Positions 39,298-50,087 of a DNA stretch of 64,000 nt are shown here, piece by piece (within the stretch, counting starts at the first letter, position 1; every line of letters starts with the position of its first letter). The notes under the pieces are model-generated. The model made no database searches. It saw only the letters and a list, made by a program, of their open reading frames with translations, and was not told where the DNA came from. The position numbers were made by a program, and so were the translations under genes. Origin of the DNA: Bugulina stolonifera (lineage: Eukaryota > Bryozoa > Gymnolaemata > Cheilostomatida > Bugulidae); NCBI GenBank assembly GCA_935421135.1, contig OW285197.1, positions 8,410,723-8,474,722 of the forward strand. Direction: 5' to 3'.

Positions 39298-39345
39298 AGT
39301 GTACAGTGTACCGCATACCGTGTATCGCGTACCGTATACAGTGCA
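38878..39345. repeat. 7-bp satellite array (TATGTAC, then CGTGTAC)
   Basis: About 50 nearly perfect copies of TATGTAC, followed by a block of CGTGTAC and diverged variants, some 468 bp in all. Seven is not a multiple of three and the unit has no stop in any register, so all three forward frames are open and each encodes a repeating MYYVLCT heptad (up to 232 codons). These frames are artefacts of the repeat. The array grows out of a TACATG hexamer tract on its left. Confidence 0.93.
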
Positions 39346-39615
39346 CCATGTCTTGTGTCCTATGTACATTGTACATCTATACAGTACTTTGTATGATATA
39401 TTTTTGTTTCATTTCAAGTTCTAACACACCTCATGGCATACTATGACACAAATGGCAGTTATCGGTTTATTGACTCCGAAAGTAACTATGCTTGTTGTAC
39501 TTCTTTAGGATACTGAACAATAACATTGACCTATGATTGGCTCATACTCATGCTCCTACACTACCACCAGGTCTTAGCTCTGCAATTTCTGCTGAACCTC
39601 ATACATGTAGCTTGA

Positions 39616-40150
39616 ATGCCAGAGTTGGAGAGTTGGAGAGTTGGAGTTGGAGACTCGGACGTTGAGTCTGCAAGTCAAGTTGAAGTCAAGTCAGTGCTGC
39701 CTCAAGTCAAGTCAAGTCATGTAGAAATTCAAGTCAAGTGGAAGACAACTTCAACAAAATTTACTATTTCCCAAACATCACCTTTTTGCTTGGTAGACAT
39801 TCCAATTTATGTAAAGCCATGCCAATGTGTAGCTGGGTATGCATTTTATGCAGTTATAGTGAAAGGCTATTACGAAATAGTGATATTTGCACTGTGGCTT
39901 AAATGGGTCATGTGGAATTATATATAATTATGTAGAATATATTAGTAACAGCGGTACAATGTATATAGCATATAAACAGCACAGATAGTACAGTGTGTCC
40001 ACTGGCCAGCCCTGCAATTCAAAACTAGTAAAATGAAGTAAAACGATAAGTAAGTAGACAATTGGGACCTGTTTCCATGTTGACTATACAGTGTATAATA
40101 TTTATATTCACCACATTGACTTGTTAGACCCAATATGCTATATTTCTGAA
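39616..40150. mobile_element. AAGTC-type MITE, single diverged copy
   Basis: Starts at CCAGAGTTGGAG and is rich in CAAGTCAAGTC. Its interior (GGAAGACAACTTCAACAAAA, GTAGACATTCCAAT, AAGCCATGCCAA) matches the reverse complement of about 11550-11700 in the cluster at 10916-12352. The right end has lost the AAGTC terminus. Confidence 0.65.
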
Positions 40151-42419
40151 AATTAAACACTTGTTTAGGTTTTTGTCATATTCAATAGCTTAGTAAATCT
40201 AGAGACAGCCAAATGCTGCGAAATAGATGGGCTCATTTTATAGTAATCATTGTGTACCACCATCATATTACTATTCAAACACCAATGTTAACCACTGTTT
40301 GTTTTCCAAGACAGGAAGGGTTAATGTATTTTGCTAGTTTTTTATTATACATGTACAAGTTTGTAGATGTGCATATATATAATGTGACAATCTACTGTAC
40401 ATGAATATAATGTGTTATGAATATCGATGATGCTGAATACTGGCCCAACGGTGTGAATTATTAACAGGTTTGCATTGTGATATTTTCCCCTGTTGGCATG
40501 TTGAAAATGCGTATTTCAAACAACTTTATTGATTTAAACTGGTTGCTAATAACTAGAGTAGCAACTTGTTGGTATTGATAGTCATACATTTGAAACTATA
40601 GCATGATAACCATCAGTTTACTTAAGACTTAATTTGTTTGTAAAATTAAAATGATAATATAAACTATATAATTGTCTCCATTGATCAATGATGCTACATA
40701 TTATATTCTATTACTCCAAACTTATATTGTCTCCTCATGTGTTATTTCAAGGATACTAGCTCGTTATTTTCAAAAATTGCCTCAATAGTTTTTCTCAGTT
40801 TTTTTTTGTAAGCTATGCACAAAACACATAAATAAGCAGAAATTTAAAATCCATTTTACTATTGAAATCTGTATAATTGCATGTATATAAAAATTACTTA
40901 AAGGGAAATATAAGGAATTCATTGTCATTGTGTTATATCTTATATTATTATCTACTGCACTTAATCAATAATATTAAGCAGAAGGTCTATTATTGATTTT
41001 CGGAAAGAAAGTTTTAATAGTGAGCTAATATGTTTAGGGAGTATGTTGAATTGGTTTAGTATTGAAAATTTAAGTTTATTGTAGTGATAGTTACTGGGTA
41101 TAAGTGAACCTGTACGTGATTTGGTATTATCACATATGGCAATAGCATGCATGAAAAATAATAAATCCTCATGCCCTTAAACCAGAAATGTCGTGGTGGG
41201 AGTAAGAAATTATACAATCCACATGTACATTGTATAACAGTCTTTAGGGTATGTTACATGAACGCACAACTTCTGCGAATATCGCAAATTTAAAAAACGG
41301 AGAAAGTTGTTAGGTGCTACACAGAAGTTGCATTTTTATTGTAAACAAAAGAATTTGTCTACTTGTTACTTCAATTAAAGGCAAGAGTAGATAAATCTAA
41401 GGAATTGATGTAGCCTGTGAACCTACAAAATGATAATTGGGGGTTGTGATACATTTACATTTAATCTTTTTAGGATTAGCCCCTCCATATTGTAGCTTAA
41501 ATTAAAACACCCACTATTTTAGCAATATATCGGAACATATAAACATGGAACATATTTCTGCTCGGTGAAAACTAAGTTCAACTAAATGTTTCCTTCAATT
41601 TATGGTTTAGGATGCACATGATAGCTTGACTGTTGATTTATTTTATTTACCTTCTGTTTATAATAAGGATTTAGAACTTCTCCCACAGTGCTGGTCTTCT
41701 GTTGGATTAATTTAAACAACATACAATGTACATATAGCTATACAGCTTTCGTCCATTTAGCGGTCAGTAGAATATATCACAAATTTGAAATAAATATTAC
41801 ATTGTTTTTAATTTATTTAATGGTTTTGTTCTATTGTCTTAAAACTCAACTGTAGCTAATTAACACTCGGTTCACATTTTGTAACGTTAACAATTTATAA
41901 CATGCAATAAACATGCAATTTCGCAAAAATTAAACATCAGTAATCAAAACGCAAAATCTACGCGATTCTGTCGTCCATGTAGCATGCCCTTTTGGCGCAT
42001 TATAATAATTTTTATTTATTATTCAAAATATTCAATTCTGGGACTAATACCACATCAGATGTAATTTCCTCATGATGATGCTATTGAAAATACATTGAAT
42101 ACATTGAAAATACATGTATTAAATAAAACAACCACAAATGATGTTTTTACTGTTGCATTATATTGCAAACCAAAAAGTTCAGAACAGCTAACAATTTTTG
42201 TTCAGGAAGAAACAATTGTAAAGGTTATGAAATAATTTGTGTGTACATACTACGGAAGGTGCCTGCTATCAGCTATGATGAGTTAGTCAATTAGCTTTTC
42301 CCTTCACTTAAGAATTTTATTTAAAACTTGAGTTTCGTGTTTCGATTCATTATGGCATTGAAGGATCGACTCCTTTCCATCAAACAAAATCCTTTGATGG
42401 TGTGTATGTCAAATGAGCA
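40151..42419. other. 3' flank of gene B, no gene seen
   Basis: AT-rich. The part at 40520-40880 is a diverged direct copy of the gene A 3' flank (31220-31680), so the last exon and flank were duplicated together. Confidence 0.5.
42316..42321 (-). terminator. Possible polyadenylation signal of gene B
   Basis: AATAAA on the minus strand about 100 bp past the gene B stop. It is the standard hexamer, but the region is AT-rich, so it may be chance. Confidence 0.35.
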
Positions 42420-45400
42420 CTAATTAGCAGGTTTGAGTCCGTGGATCTCTAGCTCATAGATGTTTAGATGTGTATTAATCTTTACACCTGTTACCCTCAC
42501 GTATCTACCATGCATTCTGGTATGACAAGTAATCAGAAACTGATCTGCTGGTGGTTGTCCAAGAAGGTAGTTACAGGTCTCATCTTCTGGAGGATCATCA
42601 AAGTTAGCATCACTTTTACCAACTGTTACTCTTACATTAGCTAGTCTGTCATTCCATGCTGCCAAATGTAAATCAGTAAATCACACCATGCTAACACACA
42701 TTTTCTTCAAACTCTTGTACTTTGGGTTTAGATAGTGAAAGTAGATGAACGCAATGGCATATTAACATACTGTATTGTGTGTACATTAATTAAGTCTATT
42801 TTCCATCATGCTCTTTTGCAAACAAATTAAAAACATCAAGCTGGGAGGAGAGATGCATTATACTCTATTGGGCAAATGAGGGAACAGAATCCAAATCTTC
42901 AGATACATTTAACAATCTCAGCCTCTACAAATGTTCCACTTTGAATTAGAAAGATAAATTAATTTTGAAATAAGGTGGAATGACACTTTTTTAACATCAC
43001 TTCTTTTTCCTAGAATGCAATAGTGAAAGAAGACATGCATGGAAATTACATTTACATTGGAATTGCATTTACGCATGGCATCATTAGCGATAGGATGAAC
43101 ACAATGTATTGTATATTACTTAAAACACATCAGCAATTAATAAGCAATGCAGCAACAAAAGTGCATTTGTGGAATTAGACAGCTTTGAACCTTTAGTACT
43201 CATGAAAAAGTTCTGGTTTAATTGCCGAATTTTGAGTAGATTTGGGAGAGAAATGATTATCATCGCCTGCCAGCAAGCAACAACTGATTGGCTAACATCA
43301 GGAACTTTTTTGAGCTTTCAAAGAGCTCTGTAGCATAGAAGTTGCTAGTTGCTATGATTGCCTTAATTTGAAATCGATCTGTTAGATTGACTATTGTTTG
43401 GTGGCAGTACAATACTATGTAGTCACTTGCAGGAAAATCACACAATGACTGGAAATCGTATCGGAATGTAGTAGCCTATACTGGGCTATTTTAACCTAAT
43501 ATTGGTGAATTTTACAATGTAATGGCTTTGTGGTGGGTGACCTTCACATTCACATGCATATACAAAATTAAAGGGTGTTACCACTTTCACAGAGCACATA
43601 ACACCTAATTCTGCATGAGAACATGCGCGTACGGTGTAGTTCCAAAATCATGTATCAAATCCTAGTATGTAAAAAATAATCAATTGTTTCATTGAATTGA
43701 CTAGTGAGGTCACTAGTTAAAGAGAGAGCAACTCCAGAGTGTGGTTTTTACTCGGAGAATACATGTATCTAGACTAATTATGTTTGTTAATGTATATACC
43801 TATCTCCCTACTTGTTTATTTACTTATTCGATCATTTGTTATTGTGTATAATAATATTTTACCTGCTATGGCCTCAGATCTGTCCCATATTTCCACCCCA
43901 ATGATATAATGTGAGGAGTGAAGATCAGCCTGTATCCAAGGAGAGAGCTCTGATAAGGTGGTTGCAAGGCTGTCTTTTTCACCAATTCCATGTTCTGATG
44001 GTAGATAGATACTATCTACTGCCTTGTCACCCCCTCTCCCAGTGGCATAGACGCTAGACATGATCATCTCCGCCCCTTTAATGTACAGTTTCTAAACTAA
44101 ATTACATTTTATATGTTTAGCAATATGAAGGCAAGGCTGTATTGTGCTGCAATGCGTCAACATCACAACATGTTGTGTTGTTGGCGTATTGTACCAGTGA
44201 AATGTTCAAATGTTCTGAGTCACTAAAATACCAATTTTGAAAAACAACTTTTGAAACCCTTAAAACTTTAAAACTTTTTAATGAACAGAACAATTGGCTA
44301 ATTGCATATACAGATAAATATTGCAGAAAAAAGCAAAAAGTCACTGGCTCAGTAAATGTGAGTGTGTAAACTACCAACTTAGACAAGACGGTCAATTTAA
44401 AACAAAAGTCATTTAGAACATTTGAACATTGGGGCAGCGATGTGTTCATTATCCATACATAAGTTGTTCTGCCTTAAGACTAGAATTAATTTTGATGTAC
44501 AGTGGTTGCCAAGCCTCACAATAATCGAATTTACATGTACATCTATATCAATTTAAAATTGATATCCGATCACACCGAATCTTGCTACCTAGCCATAAAA
44601 ACATCTAATTTAATGTATGTGATGGTCCCACATTATCGAGTTAAGCAAATAAACATGAAAAATAGCAACTGTTTAGACAGCAATTGTTTCAAAAAAATAT
44701 TACATTCATAATCACTTTGGAAATAGTAGATAGCAACGGTACCAATGAGAGCTGAGTAAAGCTTGTAAGGTGTATGATTGGATGATATCAAAGATCGAAT
44801 ATCTAGTCATCTATTTAGCAGAGATTTCTTATTTCGATTGTCATTCATCAAATACATGTGTCTTTTAAGGATTAGCTTTATTGAAGCTTGTATAACCTAT
44901 CTTCTAAGCTCTATCCACCTACATGTAAACTAAGTAAATACGTCTCTAGTTCTTTTCACAACCTGTTACGGGGTTTGGCCATTTTCTACACATATAATGT
45001 ATTTTTAGCAAGGAAATTCTCTTTTGAGCAGTCAGAGATTTTTTTTCACAACTTGGTAACCATGTACATGTAAATATAGCCTTCCAAAGAAATTTCTGGA
45101 CAATCATGAAAATTGCAGTCTTTTATGAATCGACTACCAGTTTGTCAAATGATTTTTCCAGCACTAGGGAATGATAATAATGAACAGCAGAAGTGATGCT
45201 TAAGAGGCATTATGAAGTTATTTAGTACACAGATGCTTAACACTAATTAGTTAGCAAATGATCATGCAGTGACCGAACATACCTGTCAACTATCCTGATT
45301 TGGGCGGGACCCTCCCTATTTCAAACTCCCACTCCCACCAGCTCCCTATATCCCTATACCCTCCCAATTTCAGTATTGACTCGTTCAGACCGAGTAAATA

Positions 45401-47485
45401 CGGAAGCTATGAAATGCTGCCTTTACCCTGTGCAATATAATATAGTGCTGTTTTTGGGTACAAGATAAGTGTTGAAAAGTTATACTCATACATGTAGGTC
45501 AATGGTTGGTAGTATTTATAGATACGTTATGCACATGTATGTACACGTAGATAAAAACACATGTATATTCAACCATTTAATATTCTACAACATGGTTTAT
45601 TAATTCACAGACCAGAATTCACAGACCAGAATTCACAGACCAGAATTCACAGACCAGAATTTACAGACCAGAATTCGCAGACCAGAATTCACATGACCCA
45701 TCTAGTCATCAAACTACCATGGCTATTATAATAGACATTACAAATATGAAGTTTTCGTGTCTCTACTTTAGCAGTATTAAAATGGTAGTCCAAAGAATTT
45801 CAAGGTAATATGCGACACTTGAAAGAATGCCAAAAATAAGCAACTTTCGAGATTGATAATCATACCTGTGGTTAGGTATTTGGAAACCTCATAGGTTTCC
45901 ATGTCATCAATGTGACATTTCTTTACGTATGTCAGCTTTTCATTGCTTCCTTGGTAACGAACCACATCTGGTTCTTGAGACATGGCACAGATAGTTGTCA
46001 TCTCATTGAAGGAAAAAGCAGCACACGATTGGCTGAGAGAACAATGAGTCATACATACTTTATGAGAAGAGACATTCTCACTTGAAAACTCCAGCAGTTT
46101 TGTTTGATTCAACTCTGTGTAGCTGACACCTGAGCAAGAACAGATAAAAAACGGAATCCAATATAGCATTATGCTTTATATTATAATATAATATAAAGCA
46201 TAATGCTATATTGGATTCCGTTTTTTATCTGTTCTTGCTCAGGTGTCAGCTACACAGAGCAATATTATGTGAGGTAAAATAACGCAACACTCTCAACCGT
46301 GACCTTTGTTTTACTTCCAGACCAAACAGATGTTGAAGTTGCATATATTTACTTGTACAGTGTAATAAGGTCGTTGTGCATGCGAATTGTTACATGAATC
46401 ATTTAGTTAGCAACATAGCACTGAATACTTTCACCAACCTAGAGTTTTCTCAAAGTAAGTCACATTGCTAACTCCGCCCACAGTAACTTCTACAGTATCA
46501 CTGTACAATTGGCATGTTTTGTTTACAGAATTGTAGATTCCAGACAGACATTTCTCATTGGCAGAGTCACACAGAGACATACAGTTGATGGACCTTCTAA
46601 TATCTGCAAAATGGAGGAAGAATCAAGACTATTTTAAACAAACCATCTTACACTGCAGGATGCGTCTTAATGTCCATATCTAACAGTCTAATTTTTGCTT
46701 ACACTTAAGCAAATGGTAGGTGTTCTAAATTGGAGTAGAAATGATACTTATGAAAGTAGATAGTGCTATTATAAAGTCAGCTACTCTCTGTGGGCGGGGT
46801 GGGGTGGAGGTGTTTGGGTGGTTAGGTGGTTGGGTGGTGGTTGGATGGTAGTTGGGTGGTGGTAAAAGTAGATAGGGCTATTATAAAGTTAGCTACTCTT
46901 TGTGGTCGAGGTGGGGGTGGGGGTGTTTGGGTGGTTAGGTGGTTGGGTGGTGGTTGAATGGTGGTTGGGTGGTGGTTTGATGGTGGTTGGGTGGTGGTTG
47001 GGTGGTGGTTGGGTGGTGGTTGGGCGGTGATTGGGTGGTGGTTGGGTGGTGGTCGGGTGATGGTTGGTTGCTAAAGTTGAATCTACATGAATAATATACA
47101 ACATCAAATTGCTTAGCTAGTTTCAGGATGTAACCTTAAAAAGCAAGTGTATAATCAACTGAGTTTTGTTTTTATTGAAGTACACGATATATTATGATTG
47201 TATACTTTGGGTATATTTATGCATGTTCATGTACATTGTATATCCATATACTGACAAGCATTCAATTACATTTACATGTACATACTGAATTATGTACTTA
47301 CCCTTGCTCGTTTGGCTGATAAATTTTTGATCTACTGAAATTACTTGTACCCTCTCTTTAATATTATAAAATGACTTCCTTTTACAAGTGAACTCTTCCA
47401 GTGCAAAGACTGGGTGATGTGAGGATAATATGTACAAGAAAGCTACCAGGTAATTTGCTAAACAAAAGGCAGTCATCACATTCAT
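42420..47485 (-). CDS. Gene B: secreted PAN-PAN-discoidin protein
   Basis: Five exons join 47485-47302, 46603-46439, 46129-45866, 44075-43863 and 42658-42420 (354 aa; TAG stop). The architecture matches gene A: signal peptide (CLANYLVAFLYILSSHHPVFA read as CLANYLVAFLYI and LSSHHPVFA), PAN 1 split over exons 1-2, PAN 2 in exon 3, and F5/8 type C in exons 4-5 (SPWIQADL, VEIWDRSE, GRYVRV). All introns are phase 1. The start at 47485 shares the AAATATG context with paralogs; a second ATG lies three codons in. Exon 2 is nearly identical to its paralogs for its first 33 residues, but exon 3 is strongly diverged (SYTELNQTKLLEFSSENVSS) and its acceptor lies inside a 147-bp perfect palindrome. The donor of exon 2 is weak (GTTGGT). 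Introns 1 and 3 hold minisatellites. Confidence 0.83.
45607..45690. repeat. 14-bp tandem repeat in gene B intron 3
   Basis: Six consecutive units of ACAGACCAGAATTC, with single changes in units 4 and 6. Confidence 0.93.
46113..46259. repeat. 147-bp perfect palindrome at gene B exon 3
   Basis: Every base from 46113 to 46185 pairs with 46259 down to 46187 around a single central base at 46186. I checked the pairing along the arms and found no mismatch. The left arm includes the first 17 bases of exon 3 and its acceptor (CTTGCTCAG); the right arm carries the same acceptor and exon start on the opposite strand. In RNA it would fold into a 73-bp stem with almost no loop, hiding the 3' splice site. 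It is either a very recent inverted duplication or a fold-back artefact of sequencing or assembly. Confidence 0.97.
46790..47065. repeat. G-rich GGGTGGTT minisatellite in gene B intron 1
   Basis: Dense GGGTGGTTGGGTGGTGG repeats. The part from about 46750 to 46960 is also a tandem duplication of roughly 112 bp beginning AAAGTAGATAG. The plus strand could form G-quadruplexes; gene B RNA would carry the C-rich strand. The open frame across it (Pro/Thr/His repeats on the minus strand) is an artefact. Confidence 0.88.
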
Positions 47486-47680
47486 ATTTAGTCGTGATAA
47501 TGCGACTTTCAAGTGTGAATGACCAACTGCGTCTGAGGATATATCAATCTATGTTTACTCAGGTATGATATAATGTCATAGTGTATAACTGAATCAACCA
47601 ATCATAGTGTATAACTGAATCAACCAACCAGGGTTGTAGAGTCTATTTTTCGTTTTGGGGAAAAACAATCCCAACCCTCT
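47486..47680 (-). promoter_or_regulatory. Gene B upstream block with duplicated CCAAT element
   Basis: Homologous to the blocks upstream of gene A and exon E (CTTTCAAGTGTG, then TATAACTGAATCAACCAATC and TCTATTTTTCGTTTTGGGG). Here the segment AGTGTATAACTGAATCAACC is present twice in tandem (about 47579-47631). This gives two CCAA(T/C) elements. Confidence 0.5.
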
Positions 47681-48020
47681 GGTGACCAGACCGCTAATTT
47701 CTTTTAGATAAAAAGTTATATATTATGCCTGAGATACTTGGGTTCTGATGTGAGTGAACAGAATTTTTTTAGAAAATACATTTTCTGTTGAGCAAAACTT
47801 TAAGGAAAGCAAATGCTCAACATTGTGGCCCCCTTATAGCTACGGCCCTGTCTATATGTGTTCATCACATTAACAAGTTTTTTTCTTACTGCTCCATAGA
47901 ATCAATAAATTACAAGAATATTTTTCTAACCGTTTTTATTATTCATTGGCCTGTTTCCAAGTTCCAAGTTGGAGATTTTCACATAAAATTATCTCTTTTA
48001 TCTGTACCTATGAATTCAGT

Positions 48021-48400
48021 CGGTATGGCCTAGGGGTTAAGATGCTTGCCTCTAGTCCAGACAGTCTGGGTTCGATTCCCGGCGGTGACAAGCTTTTCAG
48101 GCTTAGGCTGACCACTCAGTCCCTGCCGATCAGGACTTAAAATAATGGAGGTCCCCTGTGTGTATTTCAACTGCATGCAGGATAAAGATCCACCTCTGCC
48201 CTCTTCGAACCAAGAGCAGCCACATCATGGCGGGGCAGGTGAAACTGGCAGCACCAGCACTGTCTGTTCCAGCCTTGTAGCACAATGCTTCATGTTGGAT
48301 TCTTAACAGGCAGTGACTGAAGAGTGGTGGTGAGAACTTGGTAAGCTCACACACCACTATAAAAAAAATCACACCTGAGCTGTGGTACATAAAAAAATAC
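48021..48400 (+). mobile_element. tRNA-derived SINE, family II
   Basis: A box TGGCCTAGGGG at 48026-48036 and B box GGTTCGATTCC at 48069-48079 are excellent tRNA promoter matches. A 300-bp body follows (CCCTGCCGATCAGGACTTAA, then GCAGTGACTGAAGAGTGGTG) with an A-rich end near 48360-48400. The 3' half recurs at 2625-2830 and 21625-21830. Confidence 0.85.
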
Positions 48401-50087
48401 CACCGACATGCTCGATAACGAGAGTCTGCTATATTATTATTATTATGATTGGAACATCCTCAAGGGTCTCATCATCAACGTTATGATTCTCTGTAGTATC
48501 AATCTAGAAAACCAAACAAATGTTGAGTATTTTACAGCCCTCACCTCCCTCCCCTCCTCTCCCTTCCCAAGTACGTGGCAAAGATATTTATTACAAACAA
48601 GGGAGTGTCCCTTCAGAGCAAGTATTACTCATGCCTGATCGCTCACACATGCCACATGTAACACAATACAAAGTGTTAATGTGCTATAATGAGGAATAAA
48701 ACGTGTGCCAAGAAAACAAAACCTAATGAAAAATGCACTCCTGTTTCTGTCAAGTTCTTTTTTAGAATAATCATATGTACATAATATACTAACATGTACA
48801 TATTGTATATGTAGCATTTGATACACTCAGCCTAGTAGTGAGAGTGCATGTACACTTTTTGTGACCTGTTTTTGTATTATTGCAATTCACATTAAATGCT
48901 CATAGCATACCACGGTGAAAATATCAGTTTATATTTTATGAGTTTAATAACTCTTAAATAAATCATCCTAAGAATACTTATCAGCAACCTTGACCTCATA
49001 CTCGCACTACTACTGCCATCAAGTACCAGCTCAACACTTACATGTACATGTAACTACATCTTGATACGTACTTAGACGTAATGTACATCATATTTGCACA
49101 CATCATTTTACCTGATATCGAGGTCTATTTCTTGTCAACTACATGTAAAACGCAGTTTAGAGGAAACTGACGTCAATCATATGAGTTCGCATTGCACCTG
49201 AAATTTGTCACACATAAATTATTTGGTTTCAAGCCATTAGTGTTTTTCACACATGCACATGGGTGTATGTGGCACTCTTGTTTCACCTTGTTTTATCCTA
49301 TTTTGAATAATAAGACTTAGACTATTGCCCCAAATTCACGGAAATTGCACGGCTGCTTAACAAGAATTTTTAACTTCCCATAATCAAATATTTTGTTTTC
49401 ATGCAAGAAACTTTAAGTTGTGCATGTTTAACTGAAATGTTACATCAAACAAGTGTTTTCAATATTTGGTAGCTCTTGTGAGAACTAATTGATTCATGCT
49501 ATTTCCACTGCTGCATAGTAATAAATCAGTCCCTGGGTATCAATTATTTACCCATATAGGTTTATCATGATTTTACTGCAGTAGATTTGAACATAGATTT
49601 TAAATAATATACGACCAACTGAACAGTATCATCACTACTGATAGTGGAACTAATATTATAATTACATTATATTTTTGTAGTTATGATGATGGAATATGAA
49701 CTGCATGAATACAATTGGACAACATATTATATTTGATATCCTGATAGAAATTTTTTGTGTTTTATGTTTGACAACAGATGTACATGCACATGTATATCAA
49801 ATAAGGATAATAGTAATAGTAAATATAGCTGGTTATACATTGCACAACATAATACCATATATGTAATTTTGCCTTTGCTTACTTATTTAATACTTGAAAA
49901 CTCTATATTTATAGCATATAAAACTTAATTATTCTGACGTTGTTTAAGGTGTCGACTTTATCTTGTAACATTTAAAAAAGAGGTAATAAAATGATTTAGC
50001 ATTGTTGGGACAACTTGTGGATTTGGCATTATATACGAATTAAGACTGTGCACTAACACCAAAAACTCTGTGTATTGGTCAACCTAC
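48401..50087. other. Missing 3' part of pseudogene C; no gene seen
   Basis: Exons 4 and 5 of gene C would be expected here, but no discoidin coding sequence is present on either strand. Homology to gene D intron 3 stops near 49898. The block 49320-49600 resembles 53160-53474 and 61800-62116, an older repeat that lies upstream of family members. Confidence 0.55.

Noticed and set aside
38878..39345. CRISPR-like or prokaryotic repeat array
   Set aside because: Units are contiguous with no spacers, and the sequence is clearly eukaryotic.
38652..39424. Three long overlapping frames encoding MYYVLCT repeats
   Set aside because: All arise from the 7-bp satellite, which has no stop in any forward register.
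46889..47107. Pro/Thr/His-rich minus-strand frame
   Set aside because: Translation of the G-rich minisatellite.
48026..48100. Possible functional tRNA gene
   Set aside because: It has good A and B boxes, but the following body, the A-rich tail and related copies mark it as a SINE head.
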